Shown: in pieces, positions 36,100-48,765 of the stretch
Numbering within the stretch: position 1 is the first letter of the stretch
Layout of the letters: the number at the start of each line of letters is the position of its first letter
Source of the DNA: Parapristionchus giblindavisi
Taxonomy: Eukaryota > Nematoda > Chromadorea > Rhabditida > Diplogasteridae
DNA: 64,000 nt
Assembly: GCA_943737045.1 (NCBI GenBank)
Contig: CALSFV010000087.1
Location: 62,001-126,000 of the forward strand
Direction of reading: 5' to 3'
Translations under genes and position numbers: made by a program
Notes under the pieces: model-generated
What the model saw: the letters and a program-made list of their open reading frames with translations, nothing else
The model's database searches: none
Told to the model about the DNA's origin: nothing

Positions 36100-36687
36100 G
36101 ATTGTAATCCAGTAGTATACACCTATTTCAAAATTAAGAATTAATCAAATACTTGGACACGGATACTAGAGTGGCTTCTAAAATCGTTCAGAAAATTAGA
36201 AATTCCTATGTAAGGTCTAAACAGAAAGAAAAGTGCTGTTCGCAATACGTCGCGTATTAGGAAAATAAATATGATCGTACTTAATTTTATATGGAAACTT
36301 TTGCTTCAACCAAATGCAAAACTCGACCATGTAAAGAATTTACATACATAAACGTAACCTAATATAAAGTGTCACCCTACATCTAGGCTCGACCGATAAA
36401 ACTACATTAGAGTACAGTATTATGTGTCGAAGTGTTGAAATGACCTGTAATGACTCTAAATCTTATTTATTTCAACCATGAAGAGATATGATCAATCAGT
36501 ACAGAGTTTCGTTATTGAAAAAAATGTGTTAAGAGTCTTCAGGAACAAAATTGTTTCGGATGTGATGGAGCTTTAGTAAATGAGTAAAATGAGTAACTCT
36601 TTTCTACTAAAATGAATGATCGTGGGACACTTCAAAATATTTACACAGCTTTCGTAAAGCTCATTCGTATCATTCTATAAGTTGTTC

Positions 36688-39515
36688 ATGAATGAAGAAG
36701 AATTCTCTCCAATCTACACAACTATCGAATCAATTCTTGCCTACTCCCGATTCACTCTTGTCACTGTAACAATTCCGATCTACATTACAGTTATAGTGAC
36801 AATTTTCATATCACGAAATAATTCCATTCCTACCAGCAATGTATTTTATCGAATCAGCATGGTTAGTCTTTTTTCACTCTCAAAAATCACAATATAAAAT
36901 GATTACAATTAGGTAGGTGGATTGATCGATCTCACATATATGTTCAACACTTACCTACTCGGTGTTCTTCCTGAGAGAGGATTTTACTTCAATTCAGAAT
37001 CAAACCATTGTATAGTAAGTGCTTACACATAAAGGATATTTTAGGACCTGTAAGTTTATCAAATTTTGTATACCTTTGATATATTTGTGTTAGTGAACTT
37101 CGCTTCAACAGAACAATCTTTGTTTTTTTTAATCCAATGATAATATTATGATTGAGATCTACTTGGCACTTTCTTGGTCTACTCGATATGGTCAAGCATT
37201 CACAGTTATTTCTCTTGCCGTCAATCGATTAACCGCAGTACTATGGCCTAATCGATATCGAGATGTTAGTCTTCAACTATTCTAACGAACAACAAACATA
37301 TAATTAGCAAAATCTCATATCTTGAATATTACCGTTATGTTGTACGTTGTTGTGATATGCACGGAAGATATTGACTGTACTAGTACAAATTATAAAACAC
37401 ACATGTAAATAATAAGCATATTTTAGTTAATCAAAATATGAGTTGCAAGCTAACAAATAAAAATATTGCAGATGTGGACTGATACAATTGGTAGAATCGT
37501 CAATTGTATTCAGATATTACCGGCAACTTGTGTGGCCTGTCTGTTCTTTCTAGCTTCTGCCACGACGATGTCCACCAACTGGAATGGAATCTATTGTGTG
37601 GTAAGGATTTCTAATCATTGTATATTAGGCCGTTTGCAAAAGACTCGGCCAAAATATGTGAAATCCGGCACAGTAAACAAAAATCAAAATTCGGAGATCT
37701 GGGTTTTCAAGGGTGCTGATGATCATGATCATGTTCATTTTCCACCCAGAGCTTCCGTTGAGGCTAGACGACGTCGCGTTGAAATCGCATTTTCTGAATT
37801 TCCTCGTGATCCTGCTAAAATTTGTAAATTATGCACCCAAGGACAGAATTTAGATGGCAATCACGCCTGTCCAATTCATTTTTCATAGAAAAATTTCAGA
37901 AATTTTCAAGATTGGAATATATCTCAAAGTCAATAGTGGTTTTTTGCGAGATACATAGATCGAATCGGAATGGCTTCATGTTTCCATAGAAAAAAATTCA
38001 GCCAATTTGACTACCTTATTTTCGAGAAAATCAACTTTTAGTGCAGACATTTTGCCTTTGGAGTGGAGGCCACGGGCGAGAGAGTGTGGTGACACGAGAG
38101 ATCAGAGAGGCAGGCGAGACGACCAACATGGAAAGGAAGGAGGTGGACGGGATTGTGTCTCTCTGCTATCTCGAACAACCGCACTCTCTCGCCTATTGCA
38201 ACCACTTCAACGGCAAAATGACTTCACTAAAAGATGATTTTCTCGAAAATAAGGTAGTTAAATAGGCTGAAAAATTTCCCATGGAAACATGAAGCCATTC
38301 CGGTCCGATCTATGTATCTCGCAAAAATCACTTTTGACTTTGAGAGAAATTCCGATTTTGAAAATTTCTGAAACTTTTTCATGAAAAATTAATTGGATAG
38401 GCGTGATTGCTATCAAATTCTGCCCTTGGGGGCATAATTTTCAAATTTTAGCACGATCGGGTGACAAGAAAATTCTAAAAATGCTATTTCAACGCGACGT
38501 CGTCTGGCCTCAACGGTGGCTCTAGGTGCAAAATGAACGTGACCATCGTCAACAGCACCCTTGAGATCCCCGATCCCCAAGTTTTGATTTTTTGACTGTG
38601 CCGGCACTTAGTCGAGTCTTACGCAAACGGCCTCATCATATACAGGACTATTCCTCAATCTAATTCTTATCACATTTATAGTTAGGCGATGGTGACTTCA
38701 AATTTTGGTTCTATGCAGCCTCTGGAATACTTCAAACGTGTTTTGTGATTTATATTATTCTGAATTACTCCATAGTTTTCGTCTATTTCAGAAGGCATCT
38801 CCGAAAGGTTGTGCGCAACACTTCTTGGTCTGTTTTAACAAATTATTTCAGAATAAGAAAAACATCAAACATGACGAAATAGCTCGAGAGAAAACGAAAC
38901 AGGAATATCGTTTATTATTAATATCAATAATTGTTTGCGCTATGGAGGTATACTTTATTTATTGATGAAATGAAATAGAAATACATAGTTCCCCAATATC
39001 GTTGATGATATCAAGTGCTTATCGACTTTTTTTTCAAGTTTGTTTGGGTGATTCTTACCAACTTACTTAGTTACTCGGGTGATTAATTCAAGATTTTCGA
39101 TTGCAGATCATTAGCTATTTTGACTCATTCTTAACGCTCTTTCTCTTTTCCGATGTAAGTCTGTTATTTTTAAAAAAAATTTGGTGTAATAAATAAGATT
39201 TTCCGATGTCCATGAGAGAATTCTACATGTATTTGAACATAATCTATGACGTATATGCATGTTCTCCACCATATCTATTGATAATCTTCTCCACCCCTTT
39301 TAAGAAGCGATTAGCATCGTTGTTTTGCAGGTATACTTGCATTATATGTTATATTATACTTGGATTATATATTCTTACTTTGGGAAAATCGTTGCCTAAA
39401 TCAGATATGATATGGCGCGACGATTTATCGATATAAGTACACGTTTGTTCTCAGTTTTCATTGCAGTTTTCGACGTAAGCCTTCATCACGAGTATCGACA
39501 ATGACTACTTTCTAA
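36688..39515 (+). CDS. Srg/Srv-superfamily chemoreceptor, possibly disabled
   Basis: Exon-for-exon paralog of the gene at 2740-4674. The start is MNEEEFSPIYTTIES at 36688 with helix 1, ending FYRISM. Exon 2 is VGGLIDLTYMFN. Exon 3 (from about 37151) has the signature SLAVNRLTAVLWPNRY. Exon 4 (from about 37472) is MWTDTIGRIVN and ends NWNGIYCV. Exon 5 (from 38683) is LGDGDFKFWF and ends FRRHLRK. Exon 6 is NKKNIKHDEIAREK to VCAME. Exon 7 ends FLFSD. Exon 8 has MREFYMYLN and PPYLLIIFSTPFKKRL. A short tail ends with TAA at 39515. Intron 4 is 1.08 kb because of a foldback element. The junction of exons 7 and 8 does not keep frame with the visible GT/AG sites (one base off), so this copy may be a recent pseudogene. 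Otherwise it is open. Confidence 0.75.
37628..38632. mobile_element. 1.0 kb foldback element in a receptor intron
   Basis: The ends are GGCCGTTTGC(A/G)(A/T)AAGACTCG and its inverse. The arms stay complementary well inward: GAGGCTAGACGACGTCGCGTT at about 37760 pairs with AACGCGACGTCGTCTGGCCTC at about 38490. It has no transposase. Related ends are found at 59873-60245 and 63059-63112. It lies wholly inside intron 4 of the receptor, so splicing could remove it. Confidence 0.8.
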
Positions 39516-39959
39516 ATGAAATAATTGATTGAAAAATGTAGAGATTTAATATGCAATTATTATAATAATACACTAAATATTTAATTTGAATATTTCCAAC
39601 GAGAAGAAACATCGATTCATCATTCAGAGTATCATTTGTATTTAAAACGGTTCCGCACACTCATGATTGTGTACTTTTGTCATATTTTGAGTTAGTAAAA
39701 TATTTCCACCCCACACTCCCACCTTGAGAAAAAATGTGTTTGCTTCATAGTTAAGTCATAAGGGTGAGTATACGTAGATGCATTTATGTGATCATTTTAT
39801 AAGAATAAGAATATGACGTATTTGTTAAATGACGTCGTGAAGTAGACGTAAGTAGATCTAAATTTAATATTCTTTTATTATCTGAAAAGATCTGAGTGAT
39901 GTCCTACGTGAAGAAAATGGACTGATGTGAAATACGAAAGAACTTCTAGGTTGAAATAA

Positions 39960-40480
39960 AGATGTGCTCTTCAAAGTGCACTAAATGTGTTATTCGTTTG
40001 GTCTCGTTGGGGGGGGGGGGCTATCCGTGTCGACTGCAAAAACATCGGTATTGCATATTGTTCCTAAGCCTCAAAATGTATATTTCATTTTTTGGTTCAT
40101 CAAACTTACCGCTTGTTTCCGCTATAAAAGACTTAGGAGTTACTGACAACAAACGAACATTTGATGAGCATATTACCAACATTGTTACTAATTGTAAGGA
40201 AAAAACACGGTGCGCCTTCATACTTCGATTTTATGTTTAAAGGCAGATGGCATCCAAAAATTTCAATACGAAATAGTTAAAATAGTTGATCTCATGTTGA
40301 TAAGCTCAAAAAACTGATCAGAAATATGTATTTGAAAGTTTGAAACGACGATCTGGTAAGAAGTTGGATTACCGTAGCCTGCTCCACACCACGGGCGAGG
40401 TTTCCGAACTACAGTATGCTAACTCCACCGAAAAGCTCAAAGCTCGATGGTTTAATTTAATAATGATTATTTGTTCTCTT
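39960..40480 (+). pseudogene. Non-LTR retrotransposon reverse-transcriptase remnant
   Basis: The frame at 39962-40240 has SAIKDLGVTDNKRTFDEHI followed by a Cys/Lys-rich stretch and ILRF, the pattern found just after the catalytic core of RTE/CR1-type reverse transcriptases (KDLGV...FxxHI...). It continues after stops with LERRSGKKLDYRSLLHTTGE in another frame. Only the 3' end of the ORF remains, and it is broken. Confidence 0.6.
40009..40020. repeat. Run of twelve G
   Basis: Uninterrupted plus-strand G12 within the retrotransposon remnant. A similar G11 is at 30121. Such tracts can form G-quadruplexes and are deletion-prone in nematodes lacking the FANCJ-type helicase (established for C. elegans dog-1). 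Confidence 0.9.
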
Positions 40481-40948
40481 TCTCCCTTAAATCCCTGAAA
40501 GTTTGCGAATATATAATTGATGGATATTAAAATGGATGTAAAATGCGTGCGATTTTTCCAATCTTACTATACCTAATGCAACAATATTATCAAAAGATCA
40601 AAACCATGAGTTGACCTTTTGATATTTTGATCACTTAATTCCCCCCTTAATCGTGACTACCATGTTCGTTCTTGGAACAAATATTAATCATCAATGTTCT
40701 TCGTTCTTCTCTCTTTCTGTTATTCGTCCCCTTACAAGGGAATGACCAACCATCCCCGTGAAGTTATGACTAGTGACATATACCATTCGAATCGCCATGT
40801 GATTCTGATAATACATCGTTAATGACTCGACTCAAACGTTTATGATCTTCGAGAAAATCGATATTGAAATTCGGCCAAATTCGTGTGGTTTTCTACACAA
40901 CGCATGCGGAAGGGTTGGTGAACTCTACTATCTTCTTTCTAAACATCG

Positions 40949-41020
40949 ACTCGTGTAGTGTAGTGGATAAGATGCCTGCGTTTACTTTTGACTGTCAAGG
41001 GTTCGACCCCCCTTGCCGCA
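40949..41020 (+). tRNA. tRNA-like sequence in left foldback arm
   Basis: A-box-like TAGTGTAGTGGATAAGATG and a perfect T arm (CAAGGG-TTCGACC-CCCTTG) are present. The acceptor stem does not pair, so it is probably a tRNA-derived repeat and not a functional tRNA. An inverted copy is at 41471-41542. Confidence 0.4.
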
Positions 41021-41470
41021 CTTTTCTTTTGCTGATTTTGTTGCTGTAGAAAGTTTGAAATGTTTTGCTGTGATTATGAAAGCTAGAAAAAAGAACAAAT
41101 TCAGCAAGTTTTCTTGATGGCAAAACACTCCTCAAGGAAAATTGAACTTTGATCTTTTTGTTTATGGCATTATTCTTTTCAATCTCCTTCTCCCTCTCCC
41201 TCTCCCGAGGTCGAGGTCATGCAATGAATGACCTGAAAAACAGCAATGAGAGTTCAAAGATCAAAGATCATGCGAGTACGGTAAGTGCTTCCATTTCTTC
41301 TTGGACTGTCTTCCAAACCCTTGATGTCATTGTTCTTCCTGTTAAAAAAATGTGAAAACTGTATTTTCCTTACTTCACTCATTTTGTTGTTCAAACGTGT
41401 TGAATGTGTTCTGTTTTTCTATAATCACAGCATAAACTTTCTACAGCAACAAAATCAGCAAAAGAAAAGT

Positions 41471-41542
41471 GCGGCAAGGGGGGTCGAACCCTTGACAGTC
41501 AAAAGTAAACGCAGGCATCTTATCCACTACACTACACGAGCC
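41471..41542 (-). tRNA. tRNA-like sequence in right foldback arm
   Basis: Inverted copy of 40949-41020 with the same T arm and A-box-like block and the same weak acceptor stem. Confidence 0.4.
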
Positions 41543-41756
41543 GATGTCTCGAAAGAAGATAGTAGAGTTCACCAACCCATCCGCATGCGTTGTGTAGAAA
41601 ACCACACGAATTTGGCCGAATTTCAATATCGATTTTCTCGAAGATCACAAACGTTTGAGTCGAGTCATTAACGATGTATTATCAGAATCACATGGCGATT
41701 CGAATGGTGTATGTCACTAGTCATAGCTTCACGGGGATGGTTGGTCATTCCCTTGT

Positions 41757-42941
41757 TAGGAAGAACTTGTAGTTTTTATCGCCGAAGGGTATTACAAGTG
41801 CATCTTCTCTTTTTTTCTTTCTGATATGAGAAATAAATACGAGATCTTTTGTTTGTCTGATACCTTAGCGGCGCACAATTCAAATTCCCGCGTTTCCGCT
41901 CGGTAGAATACCACATAAATTCCCCTTCTCCGCGTCATTCCCTCTCATTTCGTTATTCAAGGTAATTTCGGTGAATCCCCTTCCCTTCTTCCCTGTTATC
42001 TCTCTCGCTCTCTTGAGCTTTTTTCTCACTACTACTGGTCTTTGTCTCTTCGCTTCACCATTTTAATGTTATTGTCTACCGTTGTAATTGTTATACTATT
42101 TGGCGAACCAATAAAGCCGCCACATTTTTTACATTTCAACAACTTTATCAGCAGATTGGGCATTTCAGCTGGGTCGCTATTAGGGTTCTCCAGAGATCCG
42201 GATCATATCTTGCAATTTGCATGAATTGAGGACCAGCCATCTTGACCGCTGCTACACTATGAGCTAAACTTTGATTATCATTATAGAGTGGGTAGCACGA
42301 GTGAGAGAAGTGATAACTTTGAATTACATAGGGCCCATAGTCATTTGATCTTGTGAGTGGGTGGATCCTTATCTGACCCTATAGTGATCTCTGAAATAGA
42401 CCAATGCAAATGTCTTCATCTTCAATCAGAGATCATAAATGGAGAAAGTGTCTCTATTCCCAATCCCTATTTCAAAGAGAACTTGATCAATGAAGAATAT
42501 AATGAGAGACGATAGTATCAATATCCCTCAGTCATTCATCGTCTTTACTCAACATATCAGTATGCCTCATCGTGCGATAAAGTGTCTTCATTATGTTGCC
42601 TACCATCAAATTCATCATCTCTTTCTCTGTATATCTCCTCACTTCTACACTGATATGGAATTTGTGCAACCAGAGATCAGAGTGTCTACCCCCTATCTTA
42701 AAATGATCAATACCAAAACTCTTCATGATGTTCGTAAACTGCACTTGTGTCATCTATCTCCTATCATCTGTATTGTGTTCCCGGTCCTTTAACAATTCCC
42801 TTTTAATTCTCAGAGGATATTCATCTAGAGTGGTTGTGCTAGTCAATCTATTCAACAATTATTGATTGACAGCTATACCATTCCAGTTGATTGATTCTAT
42901 AAAAAATTTCCTTGCATTCCCCAGCCCTGCTGGAATTTATA
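41757..42941. other. Intergenic; one small hydrophobic frame
   Basis: No gene is recognised. A 52-codon plus-strand frame from the ATG at 42066 to 42224 starts with a hydrophobic, signal-like segment (MLLSTVVIVILFG) and ends in a polar tail. It could be a small secreted peptide, but nothing supports expression. Confidence 0.3.
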
Positions 42942-44179
42942 TTAGGTTGTCGGGAAAGTCTTGACACATATGTTTGCCTTTCCACTGTGTGTCGCAGTTG
43001 CACTTTGGGTTTCTCTCGTTACTAGTGTATACCAAGCAGTGATGTGCCTTTGCAGTAAACAACTCCCCATTACAATCACATCAGTCAGTCTTTAGTTGTG
43101 CAACGATGTAAGACATTAGTGCTTTCCACGACCGTCATGTTCCACTTTACCTCTTCCTATCCGACACCACGACGTAGGATTCGGATACGCTCCTGAAAAT
43201 TTTTTATGACAGACATGCCCACACTACAACACCATCAAGACTTGGTTCCTGCGCTTCAAAGGAAACGACATTTCCTTCCTTAAACGGCAGACCCCGTGAG
43301 TTGGATTTTGACAAGTCGAAGAAACTTGTGGAATCGGACCGATTTCAAAGTGTCTGTAAATTGGTCATCACACTTGGAGTCCACCATAGCACAGTCGAGG
43401 AATACCGGAAATCCATTGGAATGTGAAAAATTTTCAGTCGATTCATACCCTATGATCACACCAAAACCAACCTTGATCGTCGAATCGATGATTCCATTAT
43501 CCACCCACTCTCCACTCTGGGGATCGATGGCTGGACCGGCTCATAACGGGGGATGAAACGTGGGTCTACTACTATAACAACCACAGGTGAGCCGAGATTG
43601 TTGAAGAACGAGAGACACCACAGGATGCCCCCAAACCTAATCTGCTCCCCCAAAAACCCATGCTGTCATTGTGGTGGGGAATGGATGGTGTGATCAGCTG
43701 GCAGCTGCTCCCCGAGGACATGACAATTACCAAGTCCAAGTGCGTCACACAACTACGGAATATGATGAAGGCAGTCGATCTTTCAAGTCAGAAGAACAAA
43801 AAAGTATATTATCACCACTATTATCACCGTCACCATGTTTTCAATAAAGTCAGGCAGGAACTGGCCGTATATGAATGGATGGTTCTCCATCACCCCCCGT
43901 ATTCTCCTGACTTGGCCCCGTCGGATTACTAGCTTTTCGCAAGCCTGACCCGTGCCCTTCGAGATAGGACCTTCAAGTCCCGTGGAAGTGTCGAGTCTCA
44001 ACTCAAGCAATACTTTACTTCGCGCCCAGCTGGGTTCTACAAAGAGGGAAACCACACATTGGCTGAACGTTGGCACTACATTTGTTGATCATGATGGAGC
44101 ATATTACCCATAACGTACTTCTGTTTGCTTCGAGAAATAAACGGTCGAAAAAGTTGTCAAGACTTTCCCGACAACCTAA
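42942..44179 (+). mobile_element. Mariner element, 1238 bp, dead transposase
   Basis: Inverted ends TTAGGTTGTCGGGAAAGTCT and its complement are flanked by TA (42940-42941, 44180-44181). The plus strand carries a decayed mariner transposase. Recognisable pieces are SKKLVESDRFQ (HTH region), GDETWVYYYN-type sequence in broken frames (about 43550-43580), MPPNLICSPKNP, and HHPPYSPDLAPSDY (43895-43930), which includes the third catalytic Asp region of the DD34D type. Several stops and frame changes make it inactive. The ends and target duplication are intact. Confidence 0.88.
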
Positions 44180-44482
44180 TATGATTGTATTTGACAATTG
44201 TAGACCAAATGTACACCAAACTTCTCGTCATCGAAATTTAACGGTGTTGATATTTGAATAAAATTTTGTTAAAGCAATAAATTCCCACAATCGTGTTCAT
44301 AATTTCGTTTGTTATTTTCATCACTATAACTGTTGTCTTGTGCGTGTTTATTCACTATCAAAATAAATATACGCGATTACAAGCAACGTCTTCAATAGTA
44401 CCAATTGCATCGGAACGAATCACGAGAATTAACTTATGAGATATATCGATTAATATTTTTGAGGTGCATATGTATTAAATGA

Positions 44483-46473
44483 TCACGATGTTGACATGAC
44501 TATGGGAATTGTACTGTGACGTCCATGTACCATATTTGAGCAGCGAATAAGCATATCACTCAAAATCTGAAAATACTATCCTTTTCATGAACGCCTCAAG
44601 CTTTGAAAAAATCATTGGTCTATCTAACATTTTTGCAGTCATCAGAATATGAACGTACCTTTCGAGGTGAATTTCTTATGATGAAAGCCAATGACATCAT
44701 CAATGGAGATTGCACAAATACATTCTTAAATGGATAATATATTTGATGTTAGTGACATTGTTTACTCACAAATACTCCAAATCTTATAATCACGAGAAGG
44801 ATGGGAGGCAAATAGGAAGTGTCAATGATATAAACTATAACAAGAACCACTAAAGGTGCAGTGTATATCATTGACATTACTAATGCCTAAACACAACTGA
44901 ATATTTTCGAATAATTGTTTGATTGAACCTGGGCGAGAAAAATAGAAGTTAGCTTCTCCTGCATTTTCGTGACTCGCGATTTTATTGCATAATCTGGATT
45001 CTGAAATTTCATATTAGATCATTACTCTGTCCTAACTTGGTGTCTTCACTGCTAAATTAGACATTTTCACTCTACACATTTATTATCTCAGTATGGGTTA
45101 GAAATACATAGATGTAATTGACAACAAACCAGTAGTATTTTAATAATCATTACAGAATGAGCGATGACCAACATCACTAAGGGCAGAATCAGGATTATGC
45201 TTACGGAAAGAATGATACATTCTGAAAATTGATGTTTCCCAATATAAGAAAGACATATAAATATGAGATAAAATTGCAACGATTTGCACTCATTTGGGCA
45301 ATTTTGACCTAAATGTTCTGTAACTGACCAGCGAGGAAACTCTGTGGACGTCCTGGTGGTCCAAAGAAGAACAAAGTCCCGCCTCGTTTGATCAACCATG
45401 ATAGCTCTTCGCTCTAAAACCCCGTTGATAACAAATGTTGTTCAAAGAATGATCATTGAGAACAATGTATTAAACGGTTCAATTAGGCATGATTCAATCG
45501 TACAAATAAAAAAAATTCTCAAATATACCTGAATGTGGTCATAAGTCCATTCATATCCTCCCAATGAGTATCCGATAACGTTCAATAACAGGAGAACACA
45601 AGAACCGGCTTCTATAAGGATTTGTACTCTGAAAAGATTCAATTATTACAAAACGACACTACTTTTTCGTTACCAGATTTTTTCACTCTTTTTTTCCGTA
45701 TTATCTGCGCGAATCGTGCGCGGATTCACGACGCGTTTCACCATAGAATGCGCGCAAGTGGTAAGTAATGGCACTTTAACAAATGAGTGGAAACTCAAAA
45801 TCGGCACTTTATATTTCAAAAGACGACTAGTACTTATCCAGGGCGTGAATAGCGCATGAAATGTAAAGACAATGCTATTTCGTTGAGTATTGATAGATAA
45901 CGATCTTGAAAAATTTAAGCAGTATTTTAGTTGTCATGAATAAACAATAACTTAACAAAAATATTTCCTCTACGTCGTCTAAATGTTTCGCCCTGATTAC
46001 ACTAAATATAAAGTGATAATTTAAGCTCACTTATTGGACAATTTAAACCTAAAAGAATCAAATACATCTAGCATGGAATGAATTCTTTAGGACAAGGTAG
46101 ATAAAGGATGGAAGAATAGCTACTGTGAAGAAGGCGAGAATACCCTGAAGGATTTGGTTAGAAATTGTATAATTAAGTAGGAAAAATACCAGTAAAATTG
46201 GTTTAGGTAAACCCGTTCTACACATTGGTCCCTCGCAGTATAAAGCAGCATAAGGAGATACAAGGTGAAATCGAAATAGAAAAGCAAAGTTGAATTCGTG
46301 CAGAAAAAATGTGATCTGTAATTAGAAAAAAGCATCATAATCAAAACGAATTTCTGACAATACAATAAAATGTTGAAAACCTGATTGCAAAGATAAGCCC
46401 TTCTAATATACTTATTATACGATCTTCCTTTGTGGTAAAGAACAAAAAAGACAACAGGGTGCACAGCAAACAT
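44483..46473 (-). CDS. Str-superfamily (Srh/Sri-like) chemoreceptor
   Basis: Seven-transmembrane receptor in about nine exons with consistent phases. Exon 1 (MFAVHPVVFFVLYHKGRSYN) is helix 1, exon 2 (46315-46190) is HEFNFAFLFRFHLVSPYAAL, exon 3 is GILAFFTVAILPSFIYLVL, and exon 4 (about 45630-45530) is LQILIEAGSCVLLLLNVIGY. Next come an extracellular loop exon (SEELSWLIKRGGTLFFFGPP), the helix 5 exon ECIILSVSIILILPLVML, the intracellular-loop exon KSRVTKMQEKLTSIFLAQ (typical of Srh/Str before helix 6), the helix 6-7 exon ALVMSMIYTAPLVVLVI, then SPLMMSLAFIIRNSPRK, and the last exon with TGA at 44483. The acceptor before exon 4 has to be AGAG to keep frame. The ATG at 46473 may be preceded by another exon, since the frame stays open for about 20 codons upstream. 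Confidence 0.75.
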
Positions 46474-46769
46474 AGAGAAAAACGGAAGATATTTTTGAAT
46501 TCTTAATTTACAAACTTCATTGATTAGTTATAAAACAACGGATAACACACGTCATTGCCATGTCCAATGTTATATCACGATCGATATGTAGACCATACTT
46601 GAGAATAGTACTGTGGGTTGACATTTCAGTCGACTGAAAAGCTTTCCTCAATCACCATTAAGAATCGAAATCAATTTCGTGGAATAGCGAAAATAAATGA
46701 GTTCGTGTCGTGACGATAGTAAGAAACTATGACAGTTTAGAGCATACAATGAGAATGTAATATTACAGA

Positions 46770-46833
46770 TAAGTATTCGAACCTGCGTCCATTCTGCATG
46801 TACAGTTACCATTAGGCTGTGATAGCTATGCGA
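46770..46833 (-). tRNA. tRNA-like sequence, degenerate
   Basis: The minus strand has an A-box-like TAGCTATCACAGCCTAATGG and a B box GGTTCGAATAC at the normal spacing. The stems pair poorly. Likely a pseudo-tRNA or the head of a SINE. Confidence 0.3.
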
Positions 46834-48176
46834 GATATAAAATGAGCGAGTCGAGTGGCAGAGGAAATAGAGAAGAGGGAAATAAAAGAGTGAATTAATA
46901 TTACAGAAGGACGATTTGTTTGTTTCATGACTGTGAACAAATATATAAAAGAAAAGAAGGATACTATAAGCACAACCAACGAGCCCACATAGGATAGTTT
47001 TGCGAAAATTAATAACATAAAAGGAAAATAGAGAGAGTCAATTAAAAAGAGAAACTTGGATGTAATTGAAGATTGATAGAGTAAAAGAAACAAGGGCAAC
47101 AGAAAAAAGGGCCGGGACTACATATTTTTGAGAACGGTAAAAAACCTCGTCATTCCGTTGGGCATTTAATAATAATAATAATTTATGCATTACAAGGATA
47201 AATTATAATAGCGAATAATTGATATCGTTTACATACAGTTTATGAAGGTTGTGTACTACACAATGCATTATTTACTAATGGGCTTTTTCTGGCAATTATA
47301 CACCCCCATCTTATGTTTGAACTATCGTGAAACATGTTGAAATGGTGGAAACCGTTTCATAATACGATCAAAAACTCCATTATCCAACTATGCGTTCAAT
47401 GCTATTTTCATTCTATGCCATATTAGATTATCAGAAAGTTCTGTCAGTCTGCCTTTATCTTGGGAACATTTTAATCCTGTTTCTTTGGTCCTTTATCATG
47501 ATAAAACATAGTAATTTTATATGCTGGAACTATTCATCGCGATTGTGAAACCGATTAGAGCTCTAAAAAACTACATTTCACAAACATGTATGTTTAACAA
47601 TGTTTTCAGACAGAACTTCATTTGGTTAGACTTTTTTCAATAGTGTAGAGGTTATGTTGAAAAGTTTATCGTTATTCAAATCCCATCAGTTTACTACTCT
47701 CTGGCAAATAAAGATAAATGTAAAATCTTAATCCTAGAATACCAAGTAGTATTACCTACGTATCTTTCGCGGAGAATTAATTAATCAACAACAACATTAA
47801 GTGAACTTTCACAAGTACATTATGAAATGTTAAATCGCCTTTACTTTTTTTTAAAAATCAATCATCTAATAATTGTAATATTAAATCTTATAATTGTATT
47901 AAAATAGGAGACAATCTGGATGAATCAAAGATATATACTAGATCAAATAGAGAACTGTGAAGGCTCTATTGTTCCCACTAAAAACCGAAACTTGAGAGCT
48001 GTCTTACCATTCACTCGAAGACACATTTTCCTGTACCAGAAATATGGAAGTGAGCTTCTCACGAATTTTTATGATTCGTGATCCAAATTAAGGTTAAATT
48101 AATGTCCAAAACATAACGCAGTGTATTAAAGGAATACCTCTAAATTGAAATTCTTTGATGTTTCAGGGGGAAAGTA
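46834..48176. other. Intergenic, no gene recognised
   Basis: AT-rich. A 95-codon minus-strand hydrophobic frame at 46812-47099 lies opposite purine-rich sequence and overlaps the tRNA-like element. It is probably compositional. Confidence 0.4.
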
Positions 48177-48765
48177 TTACCATAGAGTATTACCATACAC
48201 ATGGGTGCGGCACCAGGCTTGGGTAATTTTTCCTAATAAGCAAGCACTAAATCCTGATAGAAGTTCCAGTGAACCATATTGAAGTGGAAGTGTGACCAGG
48301 GGAGAAGCGCCTTCTCGAGAATCGTATTGATGTAGTACTCCGTATTGATCTTTACCAAGAGAATGGACAATGATATTTAGCCATGGATCCTTTGGAGATC
48401 TTGATATCATTTGCCATCTTCTTGATGGAGCGTTTGGAATTGCGATTGATCCTCTTCTCCACGATTTTCTTGCCCTTCTTTTTTACTGCGGTGTATGGTC
48501 TACCCGATCTTGGATGGTACTTCACAGAACCTAACTGCTTGCAACGGGAGATGGTGCGGTATATCTTCATGCGTTGAATATGATAATGTTGATGGACGAT
48601 TGTTGATACATATTTTAGTGTTTCAAATTTGTAACAGTGCTTTTTGGACACCCCCCTATTTGTATCATTATCCACCTTGGAACAAAATTTCATTTGAACA
48701 TTGTTTTTATAGTTTATAATGCTGTTATTAATTCGCGATTCATTTTCTACAGTACATAAATCCAT
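48177..48765 (-). pseudogene. Tc1-like transposase remnant with internal deletion
   Basis: The N-terminal part reads IYRTISRCKQLGSVKYHPRS then GRPYTA...NRNSKRSIKKMA, a Tc1-type HTH with the GRPR-like hook. It then jumps, in shifted frames, to a C-terminal piece with INTILEKALLPWSHFHF, the region preceding the second catalytic Asp. The central catalytic region is deleted and stops are present. Confidence 0.7.

Larger units (their letters stand above)
40734..41756. mobile_element. Foldback element with tRNA-like sequence in both arms
   Basis: The left arm (about 40734-41071) and right arm (about 41427-41756) are inverted copies with few differences; a 61-codon frame in each is nearly identical. 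Each arm contains a tRNA-like segment (40949-41020 plus, 41471-41542 minus). The central 355 bp is unique. No transposase. Probably a non-autonomous foldback transposon or a head-to-head insertion of a tRNA-derived element. Confidence 0.8.

Noticed and set aside
46812..47099. 95-codon hydrophobic minus-strand frame
   Set aside because: It has no splice partners or family motif, lies opposite purine-rich DNA and overlaps a tRNA-like sequence.
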